A DNA stretch of 64,000 nucleotides from Progne subis subis (GCA_022316685.1 JAKJHU010000159.1:744001-808000), one strand, 5' to 3'. Positions 46,711 to 60,534 are shown, numbered from the stretch's first letter. The notes: generated by a model not told the origin, from the letters alone. Translations and numbers: made by a program.

Positions 46711-48011
46711 AATGAGTCCAATGACACATGAAAATGATTTCTAGTTGTTGATTTAGATCTGTAACAAAAACATTATTTGCATTATAATTACTACAGACTT
46801 CCATATAATTTCATATAAATTGCTTTTATACCAATTTCATCTGAATATTGCCCATCCCAAGGTAAAAACCCTATGATACTCATGTTTTCAAGCAGCAACT
46901 GAACACAACTGCAACTGAACACAAAAACCTCTGAAAATCCATTGTGTACTTTTCCATTTCCACAATGGTCCCATAGATCTAATAAATTTATCAAAATATC
47001 AGACAGCTGAAGGTGCAGGTAATTATCATGTGTTTGTTGTCAAAGACAGTTCAGAAGTTCTATTCAAGTTTTTATTTTTCCTTACACTTGTTCAGGTTAT
47101 GGCAAGAAGTAAAAGCCTCTTCGGAAAGCCTGAACTCACTTCCTCAGAAGCTGATGGTTGCCTCTGAAAATGAAGATTACCTTTATTTTTAATCAGAGAA
47201 AATGTCTTACATAGGATACAATGAGATACATTTGTGTCTTTTTAGCTAGGTACACAAACTACCCAGATTTTGAACAAGGAAGAAAGCAACATATATATTT
47301 TGCACCCTTTATTTATAGTACTCTACCTTCAGTACAGTTATTTTCCTTTAGTAGGAAAATAACAGCCCTGTACTCATGAAAACTCAAATTAAAACATTTT
47401 GGAAGTGAAAGAAGATTTTTTAGGAATGAAGGCATGCAGAGAGAAATTCTCAGTGACTTCCCTTTCAAATGATGAGTCCTAAATTGATTGCCATTGTGCC
47501 CTATTGAAATTCTTGTTATTCTATCATTGATAGCACTGAGGCAAAGGGAATATCTCAGTGACCCAGTCAGTCCCCATAACTCAGCTTGTTTGACTTCCAA
47601 AGGGGCTCCTGCCCAGCAGACAAATAAACTTGGCTTGATGCTATAAAACCCGTCAGATGTTTTAGGGCAAGATTGGGATGAGCAAAACAATGTATTTTTC
47701 AGACAGCTGGGTGTGCAGTGTAAGCAGAATGGACTGCAGAAGTGGAGATCATATCCTTGGAGATTTACTGGAAATGAATCCCTGCCTGTTTAATCTGCTT
47801 TTATATCAGCACAAGTTTGCAATTCCATATGCTATTCGTTATCTGGGGTTTTGTCATAGCCTCTGCTTTGCTCTTATTCTGTCTGTTCTCCTTTTGTGAG
47901 TCTCTCTCAGCCTGGCTCGTGCAATTTCAGTGTTACAAACTTTAAATGACAATCCAGCAGGATAATGTCTCAAAGGAATCTTCAGCACTGCTGGGTAAGT
48001 GAAGCACAGCA
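46711..48011. other. Unique DNA, no feature seen
   Basis: No repeat or exon recognised. The 47313-47690 minus-strand frame (125 codons) has no family resemblance or splice context. Confidence 0.45.
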
Positions 48012-48035
48012 AATAATAATAATAATAATAATAAT
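48012..48035. repeat. (AAT)8 microsatellite
   Basis: Eight perfect AAT units. Confidence 0.95.
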
Positions 48036-50027
48036 TCTTTTAAAAAACTAAGCAGAGGGTCAGATGCAGAGTCAGAGCCCAGAATACACAGTCAAGAACA
48101 AGTGGTCAGCACAGGGTGGTTTGATTCCCACAGTGTCCTGCACCAAAGAAACGCTTCCACATCCACATTTAAAGAGTCTGTCACAATGTAAGAGAGAATG
48201 TTGATAACTAACAGCACGAAAAAGATCAGAAACAAAAGAGATCAGAAACAAGGTGATTAATTTTCATGGTGGAGGAAATTATGAACAGGAGCCTTGGCTG
48301 TGCTGTGCATAATGCTCTTTCAAGAAGTGAGGTAATGATCTGGTAAAATTACTGCTGACGGAGAGTCATTCAGGTTATTTAGAACTAAAGAGTCTTCAAA
48401 TGATTTCAATGACTGCACGAAAGAATAAAATTCACTGCTGACAAAAACAAAAATGAGTGCATAGGAAAAAATATGGAAACAGTGTGCAATTATTGTCAGA
48501 ACTCAAATTATCTATTCTAGCTTGGGGAAGGAATCGTAAAGTCATCACCTGAAAAAGCCAGCTCAGAGCTCAGTGGCAGCCAAAAGGGCAATTAAAATGA
48601 CAGGAACTATTTGAAAACTGTTTGAGAACAAACCAGAAAACATCATTAAGCTGGCCTGTAAAAATTCACAGGATGCACTGATCCAGAAGCTGCATGCCAG
48701 ACTAATTGCTCTGCCTCTGGAAGTTCTAGAAACATGGAACAAAATATAGAGGAAGGCAATGATGCTGATCACAGATGTGGAATATTTCTCATGAAAAACC
48801 TTTAGACAGTGGAGCTGCTTGCTCAGATTCAGGCCTGGGAAAAGCTGCTCTCCACAGGCACCACCTGCAATACAACACAGAGACATCCAGGAAAATGGGA
48901 GAGTGGCTTGGACACTGCAGCATGTCTTGGAGTGAAATACATGGAAGTAGAATTAACTGCAGGACTGGTTGGTTTCTTGATTCCTTTTATTGCTGCAATT
49001 TTTTTTTATCCTTCTTCAAGTAAAACAGAAAGGGACAAAATAGAAATGTCCCTCTTAGTTCAGGAAAACTGCCAGTGCTCAGATCTTTGCTGGGAAAAAT
49101 GCCAGCACTCCACTCATGCAATATCTTTTTCACTTTAAGAACACTCTTTAGGAATTGAGGAAGAGTGCAAACCAACAAATGCTTAATACAGGATGTGCAT
49201 CTTCTCAATGTGTGGAAAGAAAAGAAAAAAAACACCTGAAATCATGAATTCTCAGTCTGCTAAACGGTGCAGGGGAACTCTTTTATTTCTCCAGGATTAT
49301 GGCTTTTGCAAGTGCTCTCTTCACAGAACTTTGTAGCTCTCCATCATTGGTTATTGCTGCTGTGCTACCTGCAGAGCTGCTTAAATTCAGAAGTACCTCA
49401 GGTAGGAACAGAGGGAATGGAAATCTGGAAGGGTATTGCAGCCTAAAACGTGTTGGGGTTCAGGAGGGATCTCACAATCTTTTTCCCTCTCAGTCTGAAG
49501 CTGATGAATTTACCTCGATGCTGTTTGAGTTAAGCTGGTGGTTTCAAGTGTTCAGCTGGAGTTCCAGTTATTTTGGCAGATGCATAAATTTCGGCTTGTA
49601 TAGCTATGTAGATTTCTTCTGAGTTTTAGTGCGTATTTGGGTAAAACATATGCACAGAATGAGACAGCAGGAATATAATATTTTTTAACAGAGAAGAAAG
49701 AGAACTTCAAAGATCCAAATCAAGTGTAAAATGTTACTACTCATTGGTTTACAGTGAGAAGGAGACTGTGCTTTTGTAGCTTTGAAAATCTTCCTCTCCA
49801 CACCATCATTGCCATCAGCTGATCCCCATTTTGGTTGGAAACAATTAGAGTTTGGAATATGTGTGGGAACAAGATGAGCTCTTAGGTCTGTCTGAAATAA
49901 TTCATGTCTCAGCTGAGGCTACCCATGGAACAGTTAAAAGATGGTTTCTTTGCCATTACCTGTCCTAGATTTTCTCATATGCACAAAAGGAGAACCAAAC
50001 AAAACCAACAAAAAAATGCCAGACCAA
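48036..50027. other. Unique DNA, no gene recognised
   Basis: Frames at 48563-48886 (-), 48809-49138 (+) and 49299-49622 (+) reach about 107-109 codons, but show no domain, no splice sites at sensible places and no codon pattern that persuades me. Confidence 0.4.
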
Positions 50028-50098
50028 GCAAACAAACAAACAAACAAACAAAAACAAAACAAAAACAAACAAACAAACAAAAAACAAACAAAAAAAGC
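50028..50098. repeat. (CAAA)n microsatellite
   Basis: About 70 bp of CAAA and CAAAA units. Explains the Lys/Asn/Gln-rich frames around it. Confidence 0.95.
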
Positions 50099-51627
50099 AA
50101 CAAAGCAAAACAAAATTTCTTACTGGTGTAAAATGTTAACACGTTTAACATTTTGGGAGAAGACCTAGAAATGCTTTAATTTTAGGACACCATAGCTTTG
50201 TCCAGCGTTAGAGCATGGATCAGGTGTCAGATCTGCCTGGTCTGGAGGTCAGCTCCTGCAACTGTGGAAAGAAACAACAGAACTCGAGTTAATCCACTGG
50301 GGAAGAGAAGACAGAGTTATGAAAATAGTAGGGAAATGTCTAAGGCAGGATTCTGCAGATAGAAAGTGTCAGCTTTTTTTAATTATGTTGTGAAGATAGT
50401 TTGTAGAACATCTGGGGTAGCCTGGAAGGTGTCAAGAGGAATTCTGTAGGAAATACTTCTTTAAATGATTCCCAATAACTGCGGAATTGCACTCGGGCAC
50501 AGGAGAGAATACATCTGTGTGCCCCTATTGCAGTGAGCGCAGAAATAAGGGATAGAGACTATGGCTAAACACTGTTGTGGTGCAGGGAGGTTACAGCTGA
50601 GGATCACTCACAGGTCAGTTTGTGGGACTGATCCCCAGAAAATGTCCACTAGCGTTGTATCATGCTTTTGAACTTCAGTCTATAGCTGGGAATTGTGTCT
50701 GTATCTGGTTTTAAAGGGCTGAAATTGCAGGTTTAGCACCCACAAGAATCTCTCCCTCAAACACATCACGGTGGTAAAACCTAACAAGAATAATTTTTTT
50801 TTTATCATTTAAATCATTAATTTACTCAAGGTAATCAGAGAAGTTATTTTTTTTCTGGTATGGAATCCCATCCTACTGATCCCATCATTTCATAGTCTTA
50901 TTTTTATCAATTGGTATTCCAAAATTTAAGGAAATCCTGGGCATTTGTAATGTCAAATAGATCTAAAAAACAAAAAAGCAAAAAAAAGTCAAGTCAAAAT
51001 AAAGTTTAAATTTTTTTAAAAAAAAGCTGTTAGAAGACTAGAAAAATTATTAAGGCTTGAAGTCAACCTGAATATTTCAGTTTCAGTTTCTTTTAATTTC
51101 TTCTATTTCTTAACATAGAAATTTTAAATGGAAATAAATTTTTTTAACTTTTCAATTCCCTCTATTTTCTTTTGAAAAAATTTAAGCACAGATTTTATCC
51201 TCCTGCTTCTTTTATTTATTTTGATTTTAGATTTTATTTTTGGCAAAACCCAATGCCTTTTTTTTGCTGTTGTTAGCAGATCTTGATTTTTTTTTTTCTT
51301 TTTAATAAACCTACTCTAAGCCCATGATAGCTTCTAAGTTTGCCTTCTTGTTTATATCTATGCTTCAAATACAAGAAAACAAACATTTTCTCTTGAAACA
51401 TGTTTTTCCAGCCACATGACACGAGAGAAGGGATAAGAAAAAATTAAACTCTATTACCTGTAAAATTGAATATAATACAATTTAGTGTTTAATGCCTAAA
51501 AATTCAGGTAGATTTACGTGACACCTTCAGAGAAGAACTGAAAAGAAAAAGAATTGCCACCTAAAAAACCCAGATCTATGGCTATGAAGACAATATATAC
51601 TGAAGTTTACTAGCCAAACTACTTGCT
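50099..51627. other. AT-rich unique DNA
   Basis: 50790-51310 is particularly A/T-rich with many short homopolymers. No gene or interspersed repeat seen. Confidence 0.45.
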
Positions 51628-51780
51628 GGTGGAGATTCCATCCCTGCAAGTGCCCAAAACCATGGATGTGGCACTTGAGGACATTACTTCATGGTGATCA
51701 CGGTGCTGGTGCTGGGTTGACAGTTGGATCAGATCATCCTAAAGCTCTTTTCTAGTTTTAATGGTTCTGTGATTCTGTGA
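51628..51780 (+). repeat. CR1 LINE 3' end fragment
   Basis: Sense CR1: ggtggagattccatccctgc, gatgtggcacttgaggacat, tggtgctgggttgacagttg, and the tail taatggttctgtgattctgt, where the terminal octamer repeat is visible. Confidence 0.88.
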
Positions 51781-53169
51781 TTATATTCCACGAATTTGAT
51801 TGATTCTGCAGTGGTTTTGTTTCCAGTTCTGTCTGCAGACAACGGGATGAAAATTTGACACTTTAACTCTCATTGTGTATCTGCTTGTTTAAAAGTGCAC
51901 TCAGCAGAACAGATTATTCAGCTCTTCCCTCTTCTCCAGTCTCTCAAAAAAGGACAAAGCATGAGGGGATCTGAGCTGGGACATCAGGAGAGCTGTAATG
52001 AGAGGCAGAACTGTGAGGCTGATTAAGATTATAAATTACCATTCGTTCTGTCTTTATTAACATTTGTGCTCACAAACACCTCATGCCACGGTGTGGAGGT
52101 GCAGTATTGATTTTACTGCGCAGCTGTGGTGGGATCCTTCACCCAGCACATGGGAGGGCTCCACAGCCTGCAAAAACCATGCCTGAGCACAGTGGGACCA
52201 CCTGAAGTCACCCCAGTCTCCTTTCCATGGACACAGGGCAAGCTGAAGTGATGAGTTATGAGAAATGCTACATGAAATGAAGGGGAAATGAAAAACAGGG
52301 AGGAAGGACACCTTTCATGGTTGAGAGAAGAGTTTTGTTCCAGATCCCTGTTCGGTGTATGAACTGGTGTGTCTTATTTCACATCCTCAGTCATATCCTC
52401 CCCATTTCACATCCTGATTTTGAACCGCTAATTTATGTAATTTGGGTAAAATTGCCTGTATACATATACATATGTAAGTGCACATATTTCATCTGTGAGG
52501 AAGAAAGTGTTACCAAAGCTCAAGAAATTAGTGAGCAATTAAGTTCTCACCTAAGGTCATACAAGGCTTTGTGCTGTCTCAAAGTCACTAAAACCTTTGA
52601 GAGGCACAAAGAATTTGTCCTCGGGCACCTCTCCAGACAATATCAGCAGCACAGCCACAATCATTGGTACCTTTAACCATCAAGGCCTCCCCAGGAATGG
52701 GATGAGGCAGTGATTTGCTTTGGAGAGGCTGCAAAGTGACTGCCACCAAATTGAACCTTCCAGCATTGAGAAGCTGAGACCACTTTCATCTCCATCTCTG
52801 CAGGCAGGCTCCTGTTGAACATCTTTAGAAAAAAGTGCTGCTAAGTTTCTTCTAACCTGCTTCCATGGCAGGAGACAGATAAAAGAACCATCTCTTTACA
52901 TGAAGACATCTTTGAAGGCTGTTAGCTGGTGGGACCTCCCGTTGGTGGCAGGGTCTCAGCTGCTGTGCTCCCAAACTCTGCTGTAATGGATTCACTTTTA
53001 CAGGGATTTTCTCACAGTTCATCATGGCTTGAGTTGTTCTTTTTGTGAGGGTTGTAATGAATGAGAGAGTCTGAGAGCAGAGCCTGTATGGTCCTGTCCC
53101 TGCTGGCTGGATACTCAGCAGCGCTCCCTTGAAGATGCTGGCAGGTCCAATTCTAACCAGCAGAACAAT
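51781..53169. other. Unique DNA, no gene recognised
   Basis: Frames at 52317-52676 (+) and 52852-53190 (-) have no family match. The second runs into the neighbouring CR1. Confidence 0.4.
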
Positions 53170-53455
53170 TTGGGGTTGAAGGGATCCCAAAGATCATCCA
53201 GTTCCAACACCTGCCATGGGCAGGGACACCTTCCACCAGACCAGGTTGCCCAGAGCCCCATCCAGCCTGGCTTCAAACACTTTCTCCTTCTTGAGCTCCG
53301 TCAGGATGCTGCTGTGACCACTGCCCTGGGGAGCCTGTTGCAGTGCCCAACATCCCTCTGGGTGATATTTTCCTAATATCCAACCCAAATCTCCCCTGAC
53401 ACAGCTTCAGAACATTCCCTCAGGTCCTGTCATTGATCCCCAGAGAGAAGAGATC
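53170..53455 (-). repeat. CR1 LINE 3' fragment
   Basis: Reverse CR1: gatcccaaagatcatccagt, catgggcagggacaccttcc, ccagaccaggttgcccagag, cccatccagcctggcttcaa, tcctaatatccaacccaaat, ctcaggtcctgtcattgatc. The terminal octamers are missing. Confidence 0.93.
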
Positions 53456-56400
53456 AGTGAGAAAGCTGCAGACCACAGCATTAGTCTTAAACAACCTAAA
53501 GACACCAACCTTAAGTAACACCTGGACCAGGACAATCTATGAAAAGAGCAAGGAAGCCCCTTTTGCACTGGTTCTTGATAAATGACTCTGAGCAACTACT
53601 TTACAATGCTTCTGTTGTCCCTCAGGGAGGAGAGTTCAGAGCACTGACAGGGAAGCACCAGGCCGATAAGCAGTCCTGCATTGAGCAATTAAATTCAGTG
53701 AAATGTGGTCCGTGGTATTGAAATCACCGTGAACCTCCTGCAGACATCAAAAGAAAGTTGCCATGAATGTGAAAGGCACCTCAGCCTCTCCACACAAAGA
53801 GAGGGATTGGTTTATTTTAAATGCAGCCTCGACAAAACCAGTATTTTTGAATCTCTAACCTCCACTGGCAACTGGCTCCTCCAACAGGGAGTGCAAGAAC
53901 CCCCTAAAGGCACATCCCATCGAGTTATATCTGACACCCAGGGAGAGGCAATGAGCCTTCAGCAGGCAGGCTGCAAAGCAAGATGAGCCTCGTAAAAGGG
54001 GAACAGCCAGCTGTGTAGTTAGGGCTGATCCTAATTGGAACCTAACAGGAGAGAAATTCCTTGGCATTTGAATTTAGATCAGCTGTCCCCAAAAAATGTG
54101 TGGCATGATGTGGCAAAGCACCTAAAAAAAAAGACAAAAAACCCTGTCGTGTCTGAATGAAGAATTCTGCATTCAGTGTTTGATGTTCAGTGTTGTCTGG
54201 TGGTAATTTAAAATGAAACAATACTTGACGTGGAGATTACCAACTTTTCCACATATATTCAATTTAATCTATTAAGAAAAAATAATCACAGGATTCAGCA
54301 ACAAAGCAGGAGTGTGTTTTATGTGAAACGAGTATAAACTATTTATGCAAAGATTTAGACCTTTAAAAAGAGCATAATATTTAAAAATTAAACTATTTTA
54401 TTGTTAACAAACATAAACATTAATATTGCTTATATAATTTATTTCGTCTCTCTATTGTATATCTTCTGGTATGATATAAACTTCACTCATCAAAGGAACG
54501 TGACATTAGGCACAGAAAAGTGAGTGGCCAGTGAACAATCATTTCTCCATCTCATCTCTACCCTGTGGTCTCTCTTAGGGTAACTTTATGATGCTTGTAT
54601 CCCCAATCGCCTGCTCTGTTTGTGCTGCATATTGTGTACCCTTAAGACTAGTTTTAAGAGTAAAGCAGGAAAAGAAGCACAAAACTGCCTAACTCTTCCA
54701 CATTCTTCTCCAGACTGTGTGTTTAGCTGAAGCATGGACAGTAGCAAGACAGAAATCTTGTTTTTGCTTTTAGTTAGTTTAGTTAGCTGAAGCAAAGAAG
54801 TTTCCTAAACTTTTTTTTTTCCCCCCCCCCCTCAGGACTGTTTAAACCTACTCTAAACTGAAAAACCCAAAAGAGCACTAGGAGCTCAGCAGCTGGGTCC
54901 CACTGGGGCCTAGACTTCTAGAGGGACTAATAAGACTAAAAAAACTAAATTAGTCCATGGCAAAGACTTTCTAAATTTGCCATCTCACTTCAGAGCAACA
55001 AAAAGTTTTCTTGTTTCATATTATTCATTCTTTGTGATTGTGAGCAATTTATTTGCTAAATAATTTTTTTTTCCACTTTTCTCCAAAGAAGTTCTTTCCC
55101 AGATCAGTTGCAGGGAGAGGCCGTTTAAGTTTGCTCCCCAAAGAGACCCTTTTCAGGGGATTTCTCCCAAATCCACCCTAAACCAAAACGTGGTCACAGG
55201 TCTAATTTACTGTACACCTCTCAAACCAAAAGCGTAAAGTTAATCTCTTCCTTGGGAGCATCCGTACCTCACTGAACCCTTGCATACCAGGGCTTACCTC
55301 TCAAACACCTCTTTTATATAGGATCAACATTTTTTGATCAAATTTTATGAACGGGGACCTGAAGTGCAGAGATGTTTTCATCAAAAGTGATTGGTGGCAT
55401 CTGGACGCTGAATTATTGATGCTTACAGCCTGTTTTATCCAGACAGCTGAGCCAGAGGACAGCCTGTAGGTTCACAATAGCTCTTAGCAGCAGATGTGCA
55501 TTCCCAGAAGCTTTGCAGACACCCAGGTCTTTGGATGGTTGTTTCCTTGTGAGTGAAAGTCAAGGGAAACATGGAAGAGGCATTGCATTTGTTTGCGCTT
55601 CCTGAGAGCTTGTGGGATGAAGACACTGTATGGATCAACTGGATGGATCATGCAAGTGACACTTCTAAAGAGTTTTTAAATTTCTGAAGGATTTAGGAGA
55701 GGCCATCCTTATGCTTATAATAAACATAGGCAAATCCAGCCCTGCATCTGTTTATCAGATGAATGACAAAAGCAATATTCTGGGGACCACTTCCAGTATC
55801 AGTCCCCTGTTTGAAAAATGGCTACATTAGAATTTCTCAGCGGGGCATCCAAAGGATATTTTAGGACAGTGGATAAAAAAGAGAAAAGTTTAATCAGTTT
55901 ACCAAGTTTGCCTTGCTGTATGAAGTGATTTGTGGTAATCAGCAAGCAAAGAATGACCCTCATTGAAAGGGAGGCAGAGATGCTCAGGATGTTTCAAGCA
56001 TTTCTGGCAGCGAATCATTCTGGGTAAGCTCATTTAAATGGTTATGTGCCCCCTGATGGCCTCATCAATGAGGCTATTAAAGATAAGGTTATTTCCAGGA
56101 ATGGATACACTTGCACATTACAAACTTGGGAGAAGAAAAGAATAATAATAATAATTAAAAAAAAAAAAAAGTCAGCAAAACAGAGAGAAAAAGAAGTTAA
56201 AAAAAAATCCACAAAAAACCTGTATTTTGACAAAGCCAATTCATTCCTACAGCTGTTCAGAGATAGCCACTGATTGAACATCCACGATAAACCATGTGAC
56301 AATGGAAATAAATCCTTGGGATCGGAAATTAAAGCTTGAAATAAATGTAGGCAACTTCGGCATAAAAAGGTGGGAATGCTGTGCTGTCTAATTATAGGAT

Positions 56401-57430
56401 AAATACATGCAAAACAAGTGGTACTAAAGCACTGGGTCACTGTCTTCAACAGCTGTTGCAGCAGAATTTTGAGTTTTATATTATCCACTTCCGTGATGAA
56501 AAGCAAATTCTGTCATCTGCTCATCATACAGCTCTTGGTGAGCCATTTGAACTCTTTGTGGCTCAAAATGCCTGCAAGGAGTTTTAAACTCTGTTTTACA
56601 TTCACCATCTGATATCCAAAACACAGCAAATTCCCCTGGGATTAAAGCCAGAGTATGTAATTTCCTAACTCAAGCAAATTTTTATTAACCATTCACATTA
56701 CCTGGGATGAGACATTCAGGAGTATGAAAGAGCCCTTCTGGCCATTGTTGAAACAGAGGTAATTGTTTCTAGGTTTAAGAATTTTTCCCTTTTTTCCCCA
56801 ACTCTTTTGACCATTAAAATGGTTGAGTTTGTATTTTTTTTTAATTTTTTTTTTTAATTTTATTTTGTGCTGTGACTGCCATTCTGGGTTGAGAACAATT
56901 TTATGTCATTTCTGACACACTCAGGCCTGCATCAAATCTTTTGAGAGCAAGGTATAAGGGTGAATGCAGAAAAAAAAAAAAAAATCCTTTAAAACAAGGA
57001 TATATAGAAACTTCACAAGACTTGAAGGTGGAAAATGGTCTGAAAGGCCATTGTGCTGCCACAGTGCAGTTGGGGTGCTGTGGAGAGAGGCTCCTGTCTG
57101 GCTGAGGTGCTCTGGTGAAGTAATTTGTCTGGTTTTGTTATAAATGTATCTCACTTCAGGACTTTCACCTCTCCCCTCTTCCTAGAGCGTTATTGATTTA
57201 CTTCTATTACTTTACAGCCCATAACCTCCTTGGCTTGAGTTAGGCTGGACTCACAGGAAAGGAGCATCCCTGAGCTCTGGTGCAGATATTCAGAATAAAA
57301 TGCAGATTACTTTAAATACAAGATGAAAATATTTCCTCTCTCACCTTGACCAAACTGTACTTTCATACTAATTGCTAATTCCCAAAGTTGGGAGGTTAAA
57401 ACTGTTAAAAGTGTAAGTGTCATATGCTCT

Positions 57431-57441
<11 letters not shown>
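53456..57441. other. Unique DNA, no gene recognised
   Basis: Nearly 4 kb without recognised interspersed repeats. Short runs at 54810-54833 (T then C), about 56158-56170 (A) and 56837-56864 (T/A). The 56042-56506 minus-strand frame of 154 codons is AT-rich, runs through the A/T patch and has no domain. Confidence 0.4.

Positions 57442-57485
<44 letters not shown>
57442..57485. repeat. T44 homopolymer preceded by (TC)n
   Basis: Forty-four consecutive T after a short tctctctc run. No flanking duplication seen. Confidence 0.95.
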
Positions 57486-57490
<5 letters not shown>

Positions 57491-58115
57491 TTTGGGATGA
57501 AGTTTGATAGCATTCTTATCCACACCTCTAGGAACTGCTCTACTAAAACCTGAAATGCATCACAGGGCAGTGAGTTTCACAGTCCACATGTGAGTTTATG
57601 TGTGGGATTTTCAGTCATTTGGAATACAGCTTTTCAATTTATTCCTACTCTGAAATTCTATACTATTCTGGATCAATTCTGAGTTATAAATTGACTTTGG
57701 TAAAATGTTATTGTTTTACATGCTTTTAGCTACATTACCATGTCACTGCATTTGCATAATAAACCTCCTGATTTTTTCCTCTTGTTTGGGAGTACATTCT
57801 CTTACCAGTAATTCCATCCTCACCATTTCTTGGCCTCATTCTGGTTTAGGCTCTAAATGTTTGTCCTGCCCACATCTAATTTTATATTTGTCTTTGTTGC
57901 AAATTCTCACCATATTCCACAATCACTAAGGAAAATTAAATACATTAAATTTTAATGTTTCTTCCCTTGAGTCTGTCCCTCAGTTTTGTTTCAGTACTAG
58001 TTGTCCTTGCTTTGATTTTTATGCATCCAGCTTTTTATAAAGAAGAAAAGTGATCTGAATTTTAAAATAAATCCCTTGGGCTGGATGGTCATTGTAGGCT
58101 CGTTTCTACTGCACT
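57486..58115. other. Unique AT-rich DNA
   Basis: No feature recognised. Confidence 0.5.
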
Positions 58116-58245
58116 ATTCTATTCTATTCTATTCTATTCTATTCTATTCTATTCTATTCTATTCTATTCTATTCTATTCTATTCTTCCATTCCATTCCAT
58201 TCCATTCCATTCCATTCCATTCCATTCCATTCCATTCCATTCCAT
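58116..58245. repeat. Compound (ATTCT)14-(TCCAT)12 pentanucleotide array
   Basis: Fourteen perfect ATTCT units (58116-58185) pass directly into twelve perfect TCCAT units (58186-58245; a rotation of ATTCC). No interruptions. Explains the ILFYS/PFHSI-type frame here. Confidence 0.98.
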
Positions 58246-58779
58246 TTTTTTAGAATGTCATTATCTTTCCAAGTGAAATTTCTCTCTCAGTCTTGGACTG
58301 GCCTCACAAATAAAAGTTGGTTTGAATTTTTCACTGACATGGAGCTGTGAAACAGTCATGGAATGACTGATTTTATTTCTTAATTCTTAACAAATGAAAG
58401 GAAATTGTCCTACTTAGACTCACCTGTGTGACTCACCGGTCCTGGCTTCAAGAACCAATGGCACAATTTCTTCCTTTCTTTTTAACCTTTTGTGATGCTC
58501 CAACACCTCGACTGGTGAGCACCACAACTTCAGCTGACTTGTAATGCTCTGGGGTAATTTGTGTCCATTTGTCATTTCTGGACAGCTTTTCAGTGCAGTA
58601 AAGTATTCAAAAGCAATCCTGCAGATTTCATATCTTTGGAAAGGCTGCTCAGGTCTCCGCTTGGTGCTTTAGATGCCAAAGTACCTTGGAAAACTTTACA
58701 TTTAGCAGGATTTTTGATGAAAACTGATGTGTTGGATGGTACATAACCCCATATCAAGACAACTTCAAAAGCCCCAGCA

Positions 58780-58781
<2 letters not shown>
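58246..58781. other. Unique DNA, no feature seen
   Basis: No gene or repeat recognised. Confidence 0.5.

Positions 58782-58820
<39 letters not shown>
58782..58820. repeat. A39 homopolymer
   Basis: Thirty-nine consecutive A, with no recognisable retrocopy upstream. Confidence 0.95.
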
Positions 58821-58822
<2 letters not shown>

Positions 58823-60212
58823 AATTTCATAACTTTTCTTTTCTATGACAACAACCTTTGGTATTCTTAGTACATTTTTATTTTGAGCAGTGAGTCACAC
58901 AAATGCAGTGAGAAACAACAAAGAGGACGTCAAGTTCCATTACTGTAGCATGATGGTGGATGACAAGGGCATCTGGTTGATAGAACAGAACAAAAAATTG
59001 CACTTTGTCTGGCAATTAGGGGAACAAAATGGAAAAAATTGTCACTGTCTTATTTCTGTTTAACTTAAAAAAGTACATATGATTTCTGCCTGAGGAAGTT
59101 CTGTAGGTGGCTGCTTGCCTTGTAGTCCTGCTGAAGCATCAATTTGTGTTCAAAGTGGAGAAGTAAACTGGGTGATGAAATATTCATCTGACTAAATTTC
59201 TGTCCTTTTTGTTGTTGTTGTTGTTGTTGTGGTTGTTGTTCTGCTGTTCTTAAAAAAAAAAAAAAAAAAAAAATCCCATTGCTGACTGGCTTCAGCTTGG
59301 GTGTTGATGTAACCATTCATTGCAGGATATTGGTTTTTAATGAACTTTGCAGCTGGTTGGTGTTTGGTGCCAGAAGGATGGAGTGATGCTGCAGACACAG
59401 GAAACCAAACTCCTTTTTTTTTTTTTCAGAGCTGAGATCAAAAGCTGAACTTGTGTGCATCTTCTAAAAGATCTAAAACAACCCAGAGATCCCTGCCTGT
59501 CCTGTGCTCCACTAAGTCTGATCACAGCACCTGCAGCTACCAAAATAGGGATAAAAAGATACAGAAATTTTGTGACACATTTTTCCCATCTTTACAAGAT
59601 TACTGGCTCAATTGTCAAAGGGCAGTTTGAATGAGTTATCCCAAAGAATTTCATTTCAAGCTGTAAATAATGTATTTTGTTCTCTCCTTTTTCTTGACTT
59701 TTTTTTTAATCTTTGTTGTGATTCTGAAAAAATGTTACTTTGTTCTCTGAATACAAACCAAATCCAGCCCATTACCAATTGGATTTAATATTAAAATCCA
59801 AAGAGTTTTTATTTATTCCCAGAAATGGAATTGAATTCAAAAGTCTTGCTCACTGTTCCAAGGCAGAGGTCACAGAAAGCACACAGTCTGCTGTGATGAA
59901 GCTCCACGGAGCAGTAGCAGCAGCAGAACTGGGTGAATTGGGACCCAAATTATGTAGATTATACATTTCCTGTACTTTCTCAGGTTTCTAATTCCATTAT
60001 TAAAATGTTCAGCATTATCACTTAATTGTTCCTAATGACTTCATATATAACAAGCCACTGTTAAAACAGAAAATTAGATAGTCTGTTCTCTCTGACTTCC
60101 AAATGTTTAATGAAAAGAAGAGGAAAGCACCTCACAATTTGCATTTATTTGTAGCCTTTAACGAAACCCAGCGAGTCATACCACATCTTCTTCCAGCAGG
60201 ATTTGAAGGTTC
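58821..60212. other. Unique DNA with (GTT)n and an A22 run
   Basis: (GTT)n at 59211-59240 and A22 at 59252-59273. No gene. The 59740-59991 frame has no family resemblance. Confidence 0.45.
59211..59240. repeat. (GTT)n microsatellite
   Basis: Ten triplets with one GTG variant. Confidence 0.92.
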
Positions 60213-60384
60213 TCCATTAGGATAAAAGACATTTTCAGGTTCTTCACTGAGAGGGAGGCCCCTCAGGAGGGTAGTGGTCCTGGCACCAAGTCTGTCAGCA
60301 TTCAAGGAAAGTGTGGACAAAGCTTTTACTCAGATGGTTTAGTTTTAGTACGGGTCCCTTCCAGCTTGAGATATTCCATGATCC
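60213..60384 (+). repeat. CR1 LINE 3' fragment (other subfamily)
   Basis: Sense CR1 of the type with ggttcttcactgagagggag, ggtagtggtcctggcaccaa, gtctgtcagcattcaaggaa, gtgtggacaaagcttttact, gtcccttccagcttgagata and the tail ttccatgatcct. Confidence 0.85.
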
Positions 60385-60534
60385 TAAATCAATTTTGGGG
60401 TCCGTACCTCTTGGCAGAACATCACTAAAACTTTTTGATCATTCTAAATATTCCCTATTGTATAACACCTAAGTGAGACCCGGACTTTCCAGTTTGTCAG
60501 CTCGGGTTCCATGAGGTCCTTCTGCATTTTATTG
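60385..60534. other. Short unique spacer
   Basis: No feature between the CR1 and the CCCAT array. Confidence 0.5.

Noticed and set aside
49299..49622. 107-codon plus-strand frame starting with a signal-like MAFASALF
   Set aside because: No acceptor, promoter or family match, and similar frames are expected by chance in 64 kb.
52317..52676. 119-codon plus-strand frame
   Set aside because: No domain, no splice or promoter context.
56042..56506. 154-codon minus-strand frame, hydrophobic and AT-rich
   Set aside because: It runs through an A/T low-complexity patch, with no exon boundaries or domain.
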